From an uncultured Rubripirellula sp. (GTDB taxonomy: Bacteria > Planctomycetota > Planctomycetia > Pirellulales > Pirellulaceae), in NCBI GenBank assembly GCA_938045805.1, contig CALIBL010000053.1, forward strand, positions 1 through 64,000: 64,000 bases of DNA. Direction: 5' to 3'. The stretch's first letter is position 1; each line of letters starts with the position of its first letter. Shown here piece by piece: positions 45,202 to 55,637 of the stretch. The notes below the pieces were generated by a model that saw only the letters and a program-made list of their open reading frames with translations, was not told the DNA's origin and did not search any database. A program made the translations under genes and the position numbers.

Positions 45202-46449
45202 TTAATTCAGCCGAATCGCCGAAAACACACCGAAGGGACCATTGAAGACCGAACCGGCCCTTAGAAACAACAACAAATCTAGTATATCCCTACCCGCTTC
45301 ATCTTCTAGGTACTTCTGGGCAATACCGTCGGCCGAGATACGGTTCCAATCGAGATTGATCGGTGGATCGTCGAGAAACTTGGCAACGCTAAAACCTTTA
45401 CCATCGGGTGACCCAGGAAGGACATATTGCAATACGCTAGACTGCACCAACCTCGAGCCATCGAGTAAACCGCGAAGATGTTGAATCACGGCTAGCCAAA
45501 CATCTATCTGCTCGTCTGACAGGGGCATCCCAAACAAATCGGTCTGTTTTGAATTCGGTAGCCATTCGTGGTCGTCGTCTGTCTCTGCCCTGATGTGCCG
45601 CCACGTTTCAGCATTTAAACGGCACACCTCCAATAGATGCAACCGAAAGCGATGGAGTCGTATTGGATCAATCAGCGTCACCTGCGTTTCCGCATCAACC
45701 GGCTGCGAAGTCGCCTCTGTCTTGACCCGAGGAAACAATCTTCCCGCAGAATTTTGATCGAACCACCACGATGTGTCATAAGCGTGAAAAAGATCCACTA
45801 AACCTGCCAACAAATGACAATACGCACGAAGCCACGCAACATCGCCGCGATCGAACTTCACTAGTAACTCAGGATTATCGTCTGGAAGCGGTAATCCCCG
45901 AGCCCGCGCGAATTCCATCACTTGCCGAAGACCCAGTTTGCCAGTACCTCCTGTCCCGAACCTCAACTCGATCATCGCTAAACGCATTGGAGCTTTCACT
46001 TGATCGTCAGTAATGCCAGCCAAGGTCTTTTCAGTGTGAAGCAGGTTCGCCCTAAACTGATCAAGCAACCTCAGAAACGACTGATAGTCAATTTCGGTCG
46101 GATCGGGATTCTGTGTGACAGGTAAACGAAGAAACATGCCGTTAGCATCATCAGGATTTAGTCCATATTGATAGAGACCACCGGCTAACGTCTCCACGGC
46201 CCGTAAGAACCGTACAACTCCCAGTTGCAGCCGCGCACGATCATCTTCTGGATGCTTCTTCAGGGAGAGTGTCAAAAGGAGTTCGCTTTTACCGAGACCG
46301 TCTTCCTTCGACGCAAGCTCCGCCGCCTCATACACCGATGCGTCAGTGGTCTCAGCAGCAACTCCCACATGGATCAACGCACCACAACCGCTAGGTAGCA
46401 GCAACCAAAACCACAGCGGAATGTAACTGCGCGATAAAACACGATTCAC
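45202..46449 (-). CDS. Secreted protein of unknown function
   Basis: A 415-aa protein I cannot assign. The GTG at 46449 is preceded by GGAAAAGG and begins a good signal peptide (YIPLWFWLLLPSGCGALIHV); the frame extends to 46515 with less support. The mature part is alpha-helical with TPR-like phrases early on (YEAAELASKEDGLGKSELLL, LKKHPEDDRARLQLGVVRFL, each in parts). A conserved-looking DPIRLHRFRLHLLEVCRL and VSPEDQ-free acidic loops follow. No catalytic motif is visible. It lies between mnmH and a hydrolase gene on the same strand with gaps over 80 bases. Confidence 0.68.
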   Translation of the reverse strand: MNRVLSRSYIPLWFWLLLPSGCGALIHVGVAAETTDASVYEAAELASKEDGLGKSELLLTLSLKKHPEDDRARLQLGVVRFLRAVETLAGGLYQYGLNPDDANGMFLRLPVTQNPDPTEIDYQSFLRLLDQFRANLLHTEKTLAGITDDQVKAPMRLAMIELRFGTGGTGKLGLRQVMEFARARGLPLPDDNPELLVKFDRGDVAWLRAYCHLLAGLVDLFHAYDTSWWFDQNSAGRLFPRVKTEATSQPVDAETQVTLIDPIRLHRFRLHLLEVCRLNAETWRHIRAETDDDHEWLPNSKQTDLFGMPLSDEQIDVWLAVIQHLRGLLDGSRLVQSSVLQYVLPGSPDGKGFSVAKFLDDPPINLDWNRISADGIAQKYLEDEAGRDILDLLLFLRAGSVFNGPFGVFSAIRLN

Positions 46450-46603
46450 TGCACCACCTTTTCCTTCAGTTAAAAAGCGATTCGCTCGATTCGCCCATTT
46501 GGAATCCATGCTCAAACTGAGTCTTCATCACCAAGGTCGCCTTCACCGCAAGACGCACGGATTACAAAAACAGCTCATATCCAGCGTGGTCACTCTCGAA
46601 GCA

Positions 46604-48442
46604 TCAATCCACCAATTCAATGAGCTTCAGAAACTGTTGCCCTTCCAACGATACTAGTGAAATGGGCTGTCGAGTCTCAAGATCCACCAATGTTACTTCG
46701 AATGTCGCTATTTTCTCCCACTCCATCACGGAACCATCGTCACTACGGAAGTCCTTGCGTGAAAACACCAGCTCTTGTAATCCGTTTCCCTTTAATGCAC
46801 GGGAAACCACGAAGTCGCCCTGTGCGTTTCGACGGTCAAGAAACTTACCAGACACGTTCAGTCTCAAAGCCAATGTCCGATCTTTGCAATCGATAGTCAT
46901 CCGAAGTCGGCTATCCGTCCCTTTCTTAAGGTAAGGACTCTGGAACCTGTAGGTTTTCAGACTTCGTCCATCACGACTCGACCAGTCCCTAATCCAGTTC
47001 TCATTCCCATCAAGAAGCACCGACTGTTTTGCCAAGGATTTTGAATTAGACAACTCAAGTTTATCCGGCATTAACACCAGCTCCCTTGAATTGATTCCCA
47101 CGACCGCCGTCTCGCCTCTTTCCAGCGGCACTGCCGAGGACAACGAATAGCGAAGGTGAGCGAAAGCGTAAGTGGGTAGCCCTGCATGAACCGGTACGGC
47201 AGCGGTATAAGCATTGCCTGATTGACCTACATCCGCAGATTCCCAAAACCGTGTCCTTGAATTCGGGTCATGACTAAAGAAAACCTCGACCGATGCAAGC
47301 TCATCTGGAAGATCAGGCTGAACCGAGAACATGGCGACTCCGTCTTCGATTTGAACCTCAGTCCGTGGTTTCTTTGCAATCGCTTTCCCCGTTCCCTTTA
47401 GGTAATGGTCGAACCACAGATTAAGTGCAACCCACTGCTCAGGTCCCGGACCATGATTCTGATGCTGATTGCTCGTCACTCGCCACTCATCATGCGGCAA
47501 AAGAGCCATCGACTGTTCGATACGTTCAAAGGTCGAATGAAAATCATTGGAAGACGTGATGAAGATCACCGGAATCTTAACGTGTGGCCAATAAGCACTC
47601 GCATCCATCGTTTTCGAATACAGGTCAACGTCATCACCAAGCTGATGCTTTAAGCTACTGCCCTCTATCCCCCCTGGGAAATCAATATGTTTGAAGCCAC
47701 TTCCACCAACAAACGGTGCGACCGCTTTCAGTCTGGAGTCGATGGAGGTCAATGCTGTCACCATCCCACCCATGGAATACCCCGAAAACCCGATTCGTTC
47801 CGAGTCAACCTCCGGTTGCTGTGTAAGAAATGTGATCGCTCGACGCCCCGCCAAAGCTAAAAGAAACCAATTTGAATTTCGCGGGCTTACAATCGGATCG
47901 ATCGAATATTCATCGGGTTTCAAATTCATCTTCCACCCTTGACGTTTTGCCTTGGGATAAAAGTTTGGCCCCTGGGTTGGATCGACTTTGCCCCAGTCCG
48001 TATTAACGTCGATTCCATCCTCCAGCGGTCTGCCTAGCCAGTTGATATCGACCGTGGCGTAACCTTGCTTGGCAAAGTAGACCCCGCGACGACGTTCAGC
48101 GCGCTGACCACCACCGTGCGACCACACGAATGCAGGATGCGGTCCACCCGTGTCAGGAAAGCAGTAATAGGCAGCGATCCTCGCTTCTTGACCCTTGAAA
48201 ACGCCGACCGAGAACGTCACATAACGCGAAGTTACCCCGCCCTCTTTCCACTCACGAATGACCTCGACCCGAAGCGGGTCGGACTCCGCGTCATACCCCT
48301 TCCAGAGTTCAATCGCTGACTGCGGAACGTCTTGTGGAAGTTGGTATTCAATCAACGAGTCCTCGGCATTGCAGAATCCACCGCACCAGATCGTCCAAGC
48401 GAAGCTGAGTCCCACCGCAACAACACGCATAGCTACTTTCAT
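46604..48442 (-). CDS. Secreted alpha/beta hydrolase (acetylxylan-esterase/dienelactone-hydrolase-like)
   Basis: A 612-aa exported hydrolase. GGAG seven bases before the ATG at 48442 and the signal peptide (VAMRVVAVGLSFAWTIWCGG) fix the start. PAFVWSHGGGQRAE is the oxyanion region and GYSMGG (Ser223) the nucleophile elbow; His of the triad is probably in NQHQNHGPG. The C-terminal 220 residues are beta-rich and may bind carbohydrate. The family includes acetyl xylan esterases and related deacylases. It is divergent from a sulfatase gene, consistent with a shared role in polysaccharide breakdown. Confidence 0.83.
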   Translation of the reverse strand: MKVAMRVVAVGLSFAWTIWCGGFCNAEDSLIEYQLPQDVPQSAIELWKGYDAESDPLRVEVIREWKEGGVTSRYVTFSVGVFKGQEARIAAYYCFPDTGGPHPAFVWSHGGGQRAERRRGVYFAKQGYATVDINWLGRPLEDGIDVNTDWGKVDPTQGPNFYPKAKRQGWKMNLKPDEYSIDPIVSPRNSNWFLLALAGRRAITFLTQQPEVDSERIGFSGYSMGGMVTALTSIDSRLKAVAPFVGGSGFKHIDFPGGIEGSSLKHQLGDDVDLYSKTMDASAYWPHVKIPVIFITSSNDFHSTFERIEQSMALLPHDEWRVTSNQHQNHGPGPEQWVALNLWFDHYLKGTGKAIAKKPRTEVQIEDGVAMFSVQPDLPDELASVEVFFSHDPNSRTRFWESADVGQSGNAYTAAVPVHAGLPTYAFAHLRYSLSSAVPLERGETAVVGINSRELVLMPDKLELSNSKSLAKQSVLLDGNENWIRDWSSRDGRSLKTYRFQSPYLKKGTDSRLRMTIDCKDRTLALRLNVSGKFLDRRNAQGDFVVSRALKGNGLQELVFSRKDFRSDDGSVMEWEKIATFEVTLVDLETRQPISLVSLEGQQFLKLIELVD

Positions 48443-48683
48443 GAACGCGCTCCAATCACCACTCATCACAAATAAAAACCAATGCTACGGAAACCTAGAT
48501 CAAGCGTCATTCTAACGCGTTGCACCCATAGGTGTATCGTGTACGATCCAAAAGCCACCTTGTAACTAACCCAGCCCGAAGCTCCAAACCTACCGAGTCG
48601 AGCAGATGAGTCCCTGCAATGACGTGGTGTTACAATGCAGCATCCGCCCATTACGCTCTCAACTCAGAACACAACTGTCGATC

Positions 48684-50342
48684 ATGAAAACCGCTTTTTC
48701 ATTGACAATCCCCACCGTCGCTATCGCATTGATTACGACATCCCTCTTCTTCTGGACTGACTCCTCTCCCACCTACGCTGAAACACGTCCGAACATCGTC
48801 GTCATCGTTGCGGACGATCTGGGCTATGGCGACGTAAAATCTTTTGGAAAAAATCTTTGCAAGATCTCAACACCTAATATGGATCGTGTCGCCCAACAGG
48901 GGATCCGATTCACCAACGCCTACTCCATCGCATCGGTGTGCATCCCCTCACGTGTCAGCATGATGACCGGGCAATACGCTTTCCGGTTTCCGCCTGCAGA
49001 ACGGGGTGGTCCCTGGGGATTCGTCGGCCTGCAGTTTCCGCCTGACCAACCAACCCTCGCATCGGTCTTAAAGGAGAGTGGCTACTCAACCGGTTACGTC
49101 GGCAAATGGCATCTCGGAACCAGGATGACTACCACGCAGGGACTCACGCAAGACATCAACACCGTGGACTATGCGAAGCCCCTTCTGACCGGCCCGAAAG
49201 ATTACGGATTCGCTCAGAGCTTTATCCTGCCCGGTTCGCTCGACATGTATCCGTACGCCTTCATTCGAAACCATCGATGGGTCGGAGACGTGAGTACGGT
49301 GAAAGGTTGGTCCGCCTTTGCTCGAATGGGACCAGCAGCCCACGACTTCCGCGACAAAGACGTGCTAAAAGTAATCGGAGACGAATCGATCGCGTTTATC
49401 AACGACCAAGATCAAACACCCTACTTTCTCTTTGTTGGGCTAACGGCACCACATACACCGGTCAGTCCTGCCGACGAATTCTTAGGTCGCAGCGAGATCG
49501 GGGTCTACGGTGACTTCGTGATGAATACCGATGCAGTCATCGGAAGAATCGCCAATGCTATCGACCAAACCACGTCCCAACGCAACACTCTGTTGATCGT
49601 CACCTCCGATCATGGTCCAGCCTCGTATGCAGGTCCAAAACGTCAAGCCACCGCCTCACAAATGAGCCATTTAGAAGAACTGGGACACCATGCGGCCGGC
49701 GGATTGCGCGGCTATAAGTTTTCTTCCTTTGAAGGGGCGTTCCGAGTTCCTTTTATGGCAAGATGGCCAGAAAAACTCCCGTCTGATACCACATCCAATC
49801 AAATGATAGGCCTAGTCGATCTCTTCGCTTCGATCACTCACGCTGCAGGAATCGAATCTCAGCTACCATCGACCGCCCACGATTCATTCAGCTTCCTCAC
49901 ACCGTTTATTGGCCACGCCCAGCAGGGCAAGCGGCACTCACAGCGCGGATCGATTTTCCTCCAGGGCAGTCGAGGTCACGCCTATCGAAGCGGACCATGG
50001 AAATTGATGTTATGCCCCGGCAGCGGAGCTTCCGGTCGATGGGGCAACACTCCTGCATCGGACACTGCGTGGAAGGATGCCCTAGAAATCTATGGCAAAA
50101 ACCCCACCGCCCACAATGAACTTTACCAGTACCCTTTTGTGCAGCTCTACAACCTTGATACGGACCCAGCTGAGTCAAATAACCTCGCAAAAGACCAACC
50201 CGAGCGAGTCCACCGAATGATTAACGAAATGAAACAGCTGATCACAAACGGGCACAGTCACGGCGATTCTCAGCCGCACACAGAATCAAGGCAAATCCCT
50301 CTATTTCGCTACGTCCCGCGTTCGCTCAATCTCAATCGCTAA
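48684..50342 (+). CDS. Secreted arylsulfatase-type sulfatase
   Basis: A 552-aa type I sulfatase. The ATG at 48684 gives a signal peptide (TAFSLTIPTVAIALITTS). NIVVIVADDLGYGD carries the metal Asp pair, CIPSR (Cys86) is the formylglycine site, and GKWHLGTR and VTSDHGPAS follow in order. Length is normal. Activity needs a formylglycine-generating or anaerobic sulfatase-maturating enzyme encoded elsewhere. It is divergent from the hydrolase and convergent with the MoxR operon, with only 21 bases to its last stop. Confidence 0.92.
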   Translation: MKTAFSLTIPTVAIALITTSLFFWTDSSPTYAETRPNIVVIVADDLGYGDVKSFGKNLCKISTPNMDRVAQQGIRFTNAYSIASVCIPSRVSMMTGQYAFRFPPAERGGPWGFVGLQFPPDQPTLASVLKESGYSTGYVGKWHLGTRMTTTQGLTQDINTVDYAKPLLTGPKDYGFAQSFILPGSLDMYPYAFIRNHRWVGDVSTVKGWSAFARMGPAAHDFRDKDVLKVIGDESIAFINDQDQTPYFLFVGLTAPHTPVSPADEFLGRSEIGVYGDFVMNTDAVIGRIANAIDQTTSQRNTLLIVTSDHGPASYAGPKRQATASQMSHLEELGHHAAGGLRGYKFSSFEGAFRVPFMARWPEKLPSDTTSNQMIGLVDLFASITHAAGIESQLPSTAHDSFSFLTPFIGHAQQGKRHSQRGSIFLQGSRGHAYRSGPWKLMLCPGSGASGRWGNTPASDTAWKDALEIYGKNPTAHNELYQYPFVQLYNLDTDPAESNNLAKDQPERVHRMINEMKQLITNGHSHGDSQPHTESRQIPLFRYVPRSLNLNR

Positions 50343-50363
50343 AAACTTATAACTGCACCTAGA

Positions 50364-53300
50364 TCAAACTGCAGACGATTTTTCTGCTGATCGCGTGACC
50401 CATCTCTTAACCACCGTGTTTAGACCTCCATCCTCACTGTGGCTTTCATCGTTAGCATCACGGTGGCCACTGGCGAAGTGGTGTCGCTGCAAATGCTCAA
50501 TGTCATCCTTCAATTCCGCAAGTTCACTACTGCTCCACCGTATTCGATCATTGGTCTGTAGTCGGGTGAGATAGAGCGTCGCAGCCGTGGCAGATGTCAA
50601 TTCAGGTAGATCCATCGCCACACTTGCTTCACGCGGATCACCTTTTTGACGTTTGCGTTGGCGGTACCAAAAGCCCGTGATCAGTAGAAACGCCAAAGCG
50701 GTGCCACCTGCGACCCACTCATTGACGCGACTTACTGCAAACACAGCTCGGCTTCCTTCAAGTTCAACGAGATCATAATCAACATATTGAAAACGACTCA
50801 CGCCCCTCACAGTGGGCATCAAATCGTCTGTCATCACATCTTGACCACTACTCTGTTTGGTTTGGCCAGGAACGTCCGCAATTGCCCGAAACCCAACTTC
50901 GCTAACCTCCGGAAACTGAAACTCCGTAGGTCGCGCTACAGTCAACTCAGCTTGACGATTAAACTTGACCGTCCACCTTCGAAGCGTTCCGAGCCGAAAT
51001 TTTCCATCGGCGTCGGGATCCAAGTTCGGCAGACTCTTCTCGTAATAGCTATATCGATTAGACGTGGTCGAATCCTGTTCGTTTTCTGACTGGTGCCGAT
51101 GAGCCTGACTAACATCAAAAGGCTCGGTCATCACTTGCATTGCATCGAACGTATAACCATCGAGGGCGTTGCTAAACGGAGTCAATAAATCTTGAAGCTC
51201 TGGAATCACTCCCGTCCCTCTTGCGACCACTTCCAACGTCACCTCTTGGTCCCCCTCTCCTTGAATCATTGGACGGGCATCAAGCGTTTGCTCGATCACC
51301 AAATCGCCAACGGGTCGCGCGACGGGCTCTACCCCAGCGTCCACCAGTACCGTGTTTGAGACAATCGGTAAAACAATGGGACCCGACGAATCATTGAAAT
51401 GCATGTCCATCTGAATCTCGGGCAGCCGATCAACACTTGCATCAACCGCTTGTAGAACCAAATACGCCATCGGCTTCTCTTGCCAGCCCGATTGGCCATT
51501 GATCCGAATGGGAACCGCAGGATTCATCGGTTGAAAAAAGCCGATCCCAAGCAATTCAACCTTACCATTGAATGAGGATTCGATACTCTTTCGCAATCTT
51601 TCTTGATAATTGATAGTGGTCCACTGCCCCGCGTTAAATTCCGTGTACGAATCCATCAGGTACCGTGCAAAACCACCGGCGGACTGATCGATGGATGCAG
51701 TATGTTGAAGGGTGAGGGTCGCCCCAAAAGGCTTGGTTCCAACACGGTCACTCCCATCAACTGCAAGCCTAAGATGAATCTCCTGCTGCACCAGTTCATC
51801 GTACAGATCAAGTGTTCGCCGGATTGGCGCTCCGGCGGGGTGGTCGCCAACCACGCGTGCCGCTGCCTGTAGCATCCGCGGCTTTACTTCAGGATTGGCC
51901 TGCGGCAGATTGCTGATGATCCCACGGGCAAATTCCCCAAGATGATAGCTAGCCTGTTCCTGATCCATCTCAAGGATGTCCTCCCGAATTCGATCAATCT
52001 GGTCCGCATTCTCAAGACCTTCGGTCATTAAGTCTTCCAAGGTCAGCGCACCGAGATCGCTCGCACCTAGAGCCAAGCTAAACCAAACATCGTAAATCTG
52101 CATACTCGCGCGCACACGGCCCTCCGAAAGTGCCTTGCGGTAGAGCCCCGCCGCATCCCCGAACGCCCCGAACACGAGTTGACGTGCGGCATCATAAGCC
52201 GCCGCATCCTGCTCCCTTTCCCCTCGGAACTGCATCCGATCAAAGGTGAGTGCAGCTTTTAAAGTTGCATGTTGCCATGCCTCCTGTTCGTTCTGACTAT
52301 TTTTCACCGCGGTGGCTGCCAATGCAGTGGCAAGGTCGTAGCCTTCCTCAACAATCTTGCGTACTTCCGAGTCACTCCGCTCGAACCCAGCGTCTTTCTG
52401 CGCCTCACGACTTCTCCAATCCCCGCTCAGACCCTGCCGCATGGTTGAGGCTAGCGCCGCAGCAACGGGTGCACGGATACTTTCGACAGGTCCGAGAATG
52501 CGTTCGATCGATTCGCGTTCAAATGCTTGCGTTGTCCCGTAGCATGCCTGCAAAGCCGTCACGACACCCGGCAACTCTCGACCATCCACTCCAATCCCAT
52601 CAAGAAGCCCCATCATCTCAGCGAGTCGATCCAAGTTTCGATTCTGCCAACCCCGTGTCACCGGCGCCGATGGCCGCTGTCGTCGACTGTAGGCATACAT
52701 CCAAGATGTCGTACTGGCATTAGGCTGCGCCATTCGCGCCCGCATCCGCTGAACCCAAAGATTGAGAAATCGGGTCGCTAGCTCCCCGCTCATCGCAGGC
52801 TGGCGTTGAATGCCCTGCTCCAGTAGTTCTAGGGCCAAATCCGTCTCATCAGCAATGAGCGCCACCCCAATAAATGCATTGAATGCACGACCAGCCAGAC
52901 TCGGCTCGATTCGTTCCCGCCACTGCTCGTCAGGCATCGAACGCAGAAGGAGAATTGCAACTTCGGAAACGCCATTTTTGGCTGCCTGCTCTTGGATCGC
53001 TTTCTCTGCGCGAGACAGAAGGCCGATGGTGAGCATCCGTAGCGGGATGTTGAGCTGATCACCCTGCACACCCTCTCTCGCCAAAAGCGTATCGACGGCC
53101 TCCTTCATGGTAAGAATTGCTTGCGCACGATTCGCCTCCGGAAGTTTCTCATCTTCAAGCCTTAATGCTTTCAACGCCACCGCTTGGAGACCGACCGGAG
53201 CAAGCGTCGGATGCTCAAAAAGATCTCGCAACCAATCCAAGCCAGGACCCGGTGGCACTTGTGGTAGCAGATCAACGGCACGGCCTAAACTATCCGCACG

Positions 53301-54509
53301 CAGTGCGGCATCAGCACTCTCCAATAATGCCACCTCACCAAATAGCTGCCATGCGGTTTCTAAAAGTCTCTCAGCTTCGATACCTGATGCCTCAGCGGAA
53401 CGTGCCAACTGATACTCTGCGTGACCCTTCATCACCGATGCATTTCCGTCCGCGCGAGCCGAATCCAGTGTTGGCATGAACTCATATGCTTCAATCGGCA
53501 ACCCCGCTGCAAGCAACAAGCGAACAGTTCGGTCACGGTGCGTCTGGTCCTTGGTACCAAACCAAGTGGTTCCCTCACGAAATTGTTCGATCAATGGTTG
53601 CGTGCTCGTCTTAGCCGCCGCCTTCTTGAGAAGCCCGGCCAAAGCATCAACCTGCCAGTCCGTCAACTCTGTGGGTGCGGCTTCAGAAAGCCCCAGAACA
53701 TCCTCGGGTATCAACTCCGACTCAGCGTGATTCGTTCCCTGGACCAATGCCCCATAGAGTCCCTCTGCTTCACGCCCGGCACGCAACACCAACAAAGCTC
53801 GAACTGCATTCCAATCAGCGGCCATCGCGTGACGATGAAACCACTGAAGAATCTCTTGGTCGTTAGCGTCCTCTGCTGGCAGCGATTCTGAAACCAATCC
53901 GATCTTCCCCCTCGCATCCAACACCGCTTCAGGTCGCCGAACAAAATTCACCGTCCGAATCAAACGCATCAGTTGCCGTGTGCGTCCCGTGGAACTCGAA
54001 CCCGATTCCTCCAAGAGGCTACTTGGGATCTGGATACCTAAATCTTGATAGTACGAGAGCAACGCGACCCGCTGCGACTCTGGCAGTGTCTTTAACCTTT
54101 TGACGATCTCTTTGATCTCCGGATCAATCTCCTCACCCCCAACCGTTGTTGTGCTGTTTGAGGGGTTAGCTGGAACCCCATTCACCGATGTCACAGTACC
54201 AGCCGCATTAGAAGTACCCGTGGTAGCCTTCTCCTGGGTAATACTGATCGCATTTCCAATCGCCGTCCGTCCCGCTGGCGAGACGAGTCGGATAGCCGGA
54301 CGACTCGCAGCAGCCTTGCTCGTTTGCGCCTCGGCCGTCCGACCGAAGAACGGTACAAAAAACGACATGTAGAGCAAAGCAATCAAGCCTTGACGTTGTG
54401 CCATCTGGCTAAAGCGTGTCATCAAGACGAATGGATCAATGTTTTTTTTGGACATGACTATTTTTGAAACGACTTTCAAAACGGATAAACACTCGCTAAC
54501 ACGATTCAT
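50364..54509 (-). CDS. Very large membrane-anchored protein ending the MoxR-VWA operon
   Basis: A 1381-aa protein of unknown function. A basic N-terminus and hydrophobic segment (IALLYMSFFVPFFGRTAEAQ) act as signal or anchor. About 900 residues of Ala/Leu/Glu-rich helical repeats follow, TPR-like in texture, then a beta-rich region. One membrane helix (WVAGGTALAFLLITGFWYRQ) and a charged cytoplasmic tail of about 100 residues end the protein. This topology resembles an enlarged BatD/BatE-like partner, but no family motif is clear. It starts 30 bases after the preceding gene. The ATG at 54509 is chosen; 54455 is an alternative that gives a shorter N-region. Confidence 0.8.
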   Translation of the reverse strand: MNRVSECLSVLKVVSKIVMSKKNIDPFVLMTRFSQMAQRQGLIALLYMSFFVPFFGRTAEAQTSKAAASRPAIRLVSPAGRTAIGNAISITQEKATTGTSNAAGTVTSVNGVPANPSNSTTTVGGEEIDPEIKEIVKRLKTLPESQRVALLSYYQDLGIQIPSSLLEESGSSSTGRTRQLMRLIRTVNFVRRPEAVLDARGKIGLVSESLPAEDANDQEILQWFHRHAMAADWNAVRALLVLRAGREAEGLYGALVQGTNHAESELIPEDVLGLSEAAPTELTDWQVDALAGLLKKAAAKTSTQPLIEQFREGTTWFGTKDQTHRDRTVRLLLAAGLPIEAYEFMPTLDSARADGNASVMKGHAEYQLARSAEASGIEAERLLETAWQLFGEVALLESADAALRADSLGRAVDLLPQVPPGPGLDWLRDLFEHPTLAPVGLQAVALKALRLEDEKLPEANRAQAILTMKEAVDTLLAREGVQGDQLNIPLRMLTIGLLSRAEKAIQEQAAKNGVSEVAILLLRSMPDEQWRERIEPSLAGRAFNAFIGVALIADETDLALELLEQGIQRQPAMSGELATRFLNLWVQRMRARMAQPNASTTSWMYAYSRRQRPSAPVTRGWQNRNLDRLAEMMGLLDGIGVDGRELPGVVTALQACYGTTQAFERESIERILGPVESIRAPVAAALASTMRQGLSGDWRSREAQKDAGFERSDSEVRKIVEEGYDLATALAATAVKNSQNEQEAWQHATLKAALTFDRMQFRGEREQDAAAYDAARQLVFGAFGDAAGLYRKALSEGRVRASMQIYDVWFSLALGASDLGALTLEDLMTEGLENADQIDRIREDILEMDQEQASYHLGEFARGIISNLPQANPEVKPRMLQAAARVVGDHPAGAPIRRTLDLYDELVQQEIHLRLAVDGSDRVGTKPFGATLTLQHTASIDQSAGGFARYLMDSYTEFNAGQWTTINYQERLRKSIESSFNGKVELLGIGFFQPMNPAVPIRINGQSGWQEKPMAYLVLQAVDASVDRLPEIQMDMHFNDSSGPIVLPIVSNTVLVDAGVEPVARPVGDLVIEQTLDARPMIQGEGDQEVTLEVVARGTGVIPELQDLLTPFSNALDGYTFDAMQVMTEPFDVSQAHRHQSENEQDSTTSNRYSYYEKSLPNLDPDADGKFRLGTLRRWTVKFNRQAELTVARPTEFQFPEVSEVGFRAIADVPGQTKQSSGQDVMTDDLMPTVRGVSRFQYVDYDLVELEGSRAVFAVSRVNEWVAGGTALAFLLITGFWYRQRKRQKGDPREASVAMDLPELTSATAATLYLTRLQTNDRIRWSSSELAELKDDIEHLQRHHFASGHRDANDESHSEDGGLNTVVKRWVTRSAEKSSAV

Positions 54510-54539
54510 CAAACTTAAAACTTACCAACAAGCGCGACA

Positions 54540-55637
54540 TTACCAACCCGAGCCAAAGGGGCCTGGGATACCGGCACCTTCACCCGGAGGTCCGTCCTGC
54601 AGCGGACCACGTCCAGGTCCACGCCCAGGGCGATCACCTGGTTGCCCGTCCCCAGGTCGCCTCGCCATGGGCGCTTGGCGAGGGAGCGGGATTCCTTCCA
54701 ACTGTTCCGAGCTTGATTTTTCAAGATTCAATACTTGCTCCAAATTCCTCTGCATGCGTTCGGCTCGGGATAGTTCACTCTCCACCGAATCAGCTCGATC
54801 AGCCATCGCAACTTCCGTTGCCGACCTAGGCGACTGCGTGGAAGCACCCTTCACCGTCCCTCCGCGATCCTCAATGGCTAACTCTCTTTCTGCAAGATAA
54901 CGAAAGTGTTGTCGCGCCGAGTTTGACACGGGACGCCAAAGCTCAGGTGAACGCCCCTCCTCACGCAACAGTCTTGCTCCAACGTACTGAGCGGACGCTA
55001 GTTCTTCACGGATCACATCCGATGATAACCGTGTTCGTTCCTCTGCTCCGAACCACCCGTTTGAAGCGTTGGTCGTTCGTGTCGGCGTCTCGAAATCACG
55101 TTCAAACTCCGCGCCTCGCAAGTCCAACAGAGCTTGAAGCTGATCAATCCCATTGAAAACCAACCCGCTTCGCACCATCCCGCGAGCCTCTGCCCACCGC
55201 AGTGACTCAAGCAGATCTTGATCACTAAAAGCGACGAGTTCGCCATCCCCAAGTCTTGAACCGATGGATTCAATGAGGAGCTTGCTTGCCTCACTGTATG
55301 CCAAGGTGACTTTCGACCACTCCTCGGCCGCCTCCATGTAAAGCATTTCCTGCCGACTCTCCGCGTCACTGACCGCGACTGCAAGAGGATGCTCAGGCTG
55401 GCTTTGCCAATCGACACCTTCGATAAACGCCCGCTTCCTCGCCTCAATCACTTGGAGTTGGGATTGATAGGCGAGTTCCTGCTTCTCGACCGCAGAAACT
55501 GATCTCGTATTGGCAAGCGAGATCTTCTCCCCCACACGATCACGAGCCAACCAGACCTGTCCGGGCCCGTAATGGAAGGTCAACGCAAACGCAGGGCACA
55601 GCAGCCAGCACAGCCAAAGCAGGGATTTTTTTTTCAT
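54540..55637 (-). CDS. Secreted or membrane-tethered coiled-coil protein with Gly/Pro-rich tail
   Basis: A 365-aa protein I do not recognise. Its ATG shares one base with the stop of the VWA gene (TGATG), which decides the start. A signal peptide (SLLWLCWLLCPAFALTFHYG) is followed by a mostly helical, Glu/Arg-rich body with likely coiled coils (SVESELSRAERMQRNLEQVL). A C-terminal tail of about 45 residues is built of Gly, Pro, Arg and Asp (GDRPGRGPGRGPL). The position corresponds to accessory genes of Bat operons, but no similarity is evident. Confidence 0.75.
   Translation of the reverse strand: MKKKSLLWLCWLLCPAFALTFHYGPGQVWLARDRVGEKISLANTRSVSAVEKQELAYQSQLQVIEARKRAFIEGVDWQSQPEHPLAVAVSDAESRQEMLYMEAAEEWSKVTLAYSEASKLLIESIGSRLGDGELVAFSDQDLLESLRWAEARGMVRSGLVFNGIDQLQALLDLRGAEFERDFETPTRTTNASNGWFGAEERTRLSSDVIREELASAQYVGARLLREEGRSPELWRPVSNSARQHFRYLAERELAIEDRGGTVKGASTQSPRSATEVAMADRADSVESELSRAERMQRNLEQVLNLEKSSSEQLEGIPLPRQAPMARRPGDGQPGDRPGRGPGRGPLQDGPPGEGAGIPGPFGSGW

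Noticed and set aside
52250-52723. 157-codon forward frame within the 1381-aa gene
   Set aside because: Antisense shadow, without start signal or family motif.
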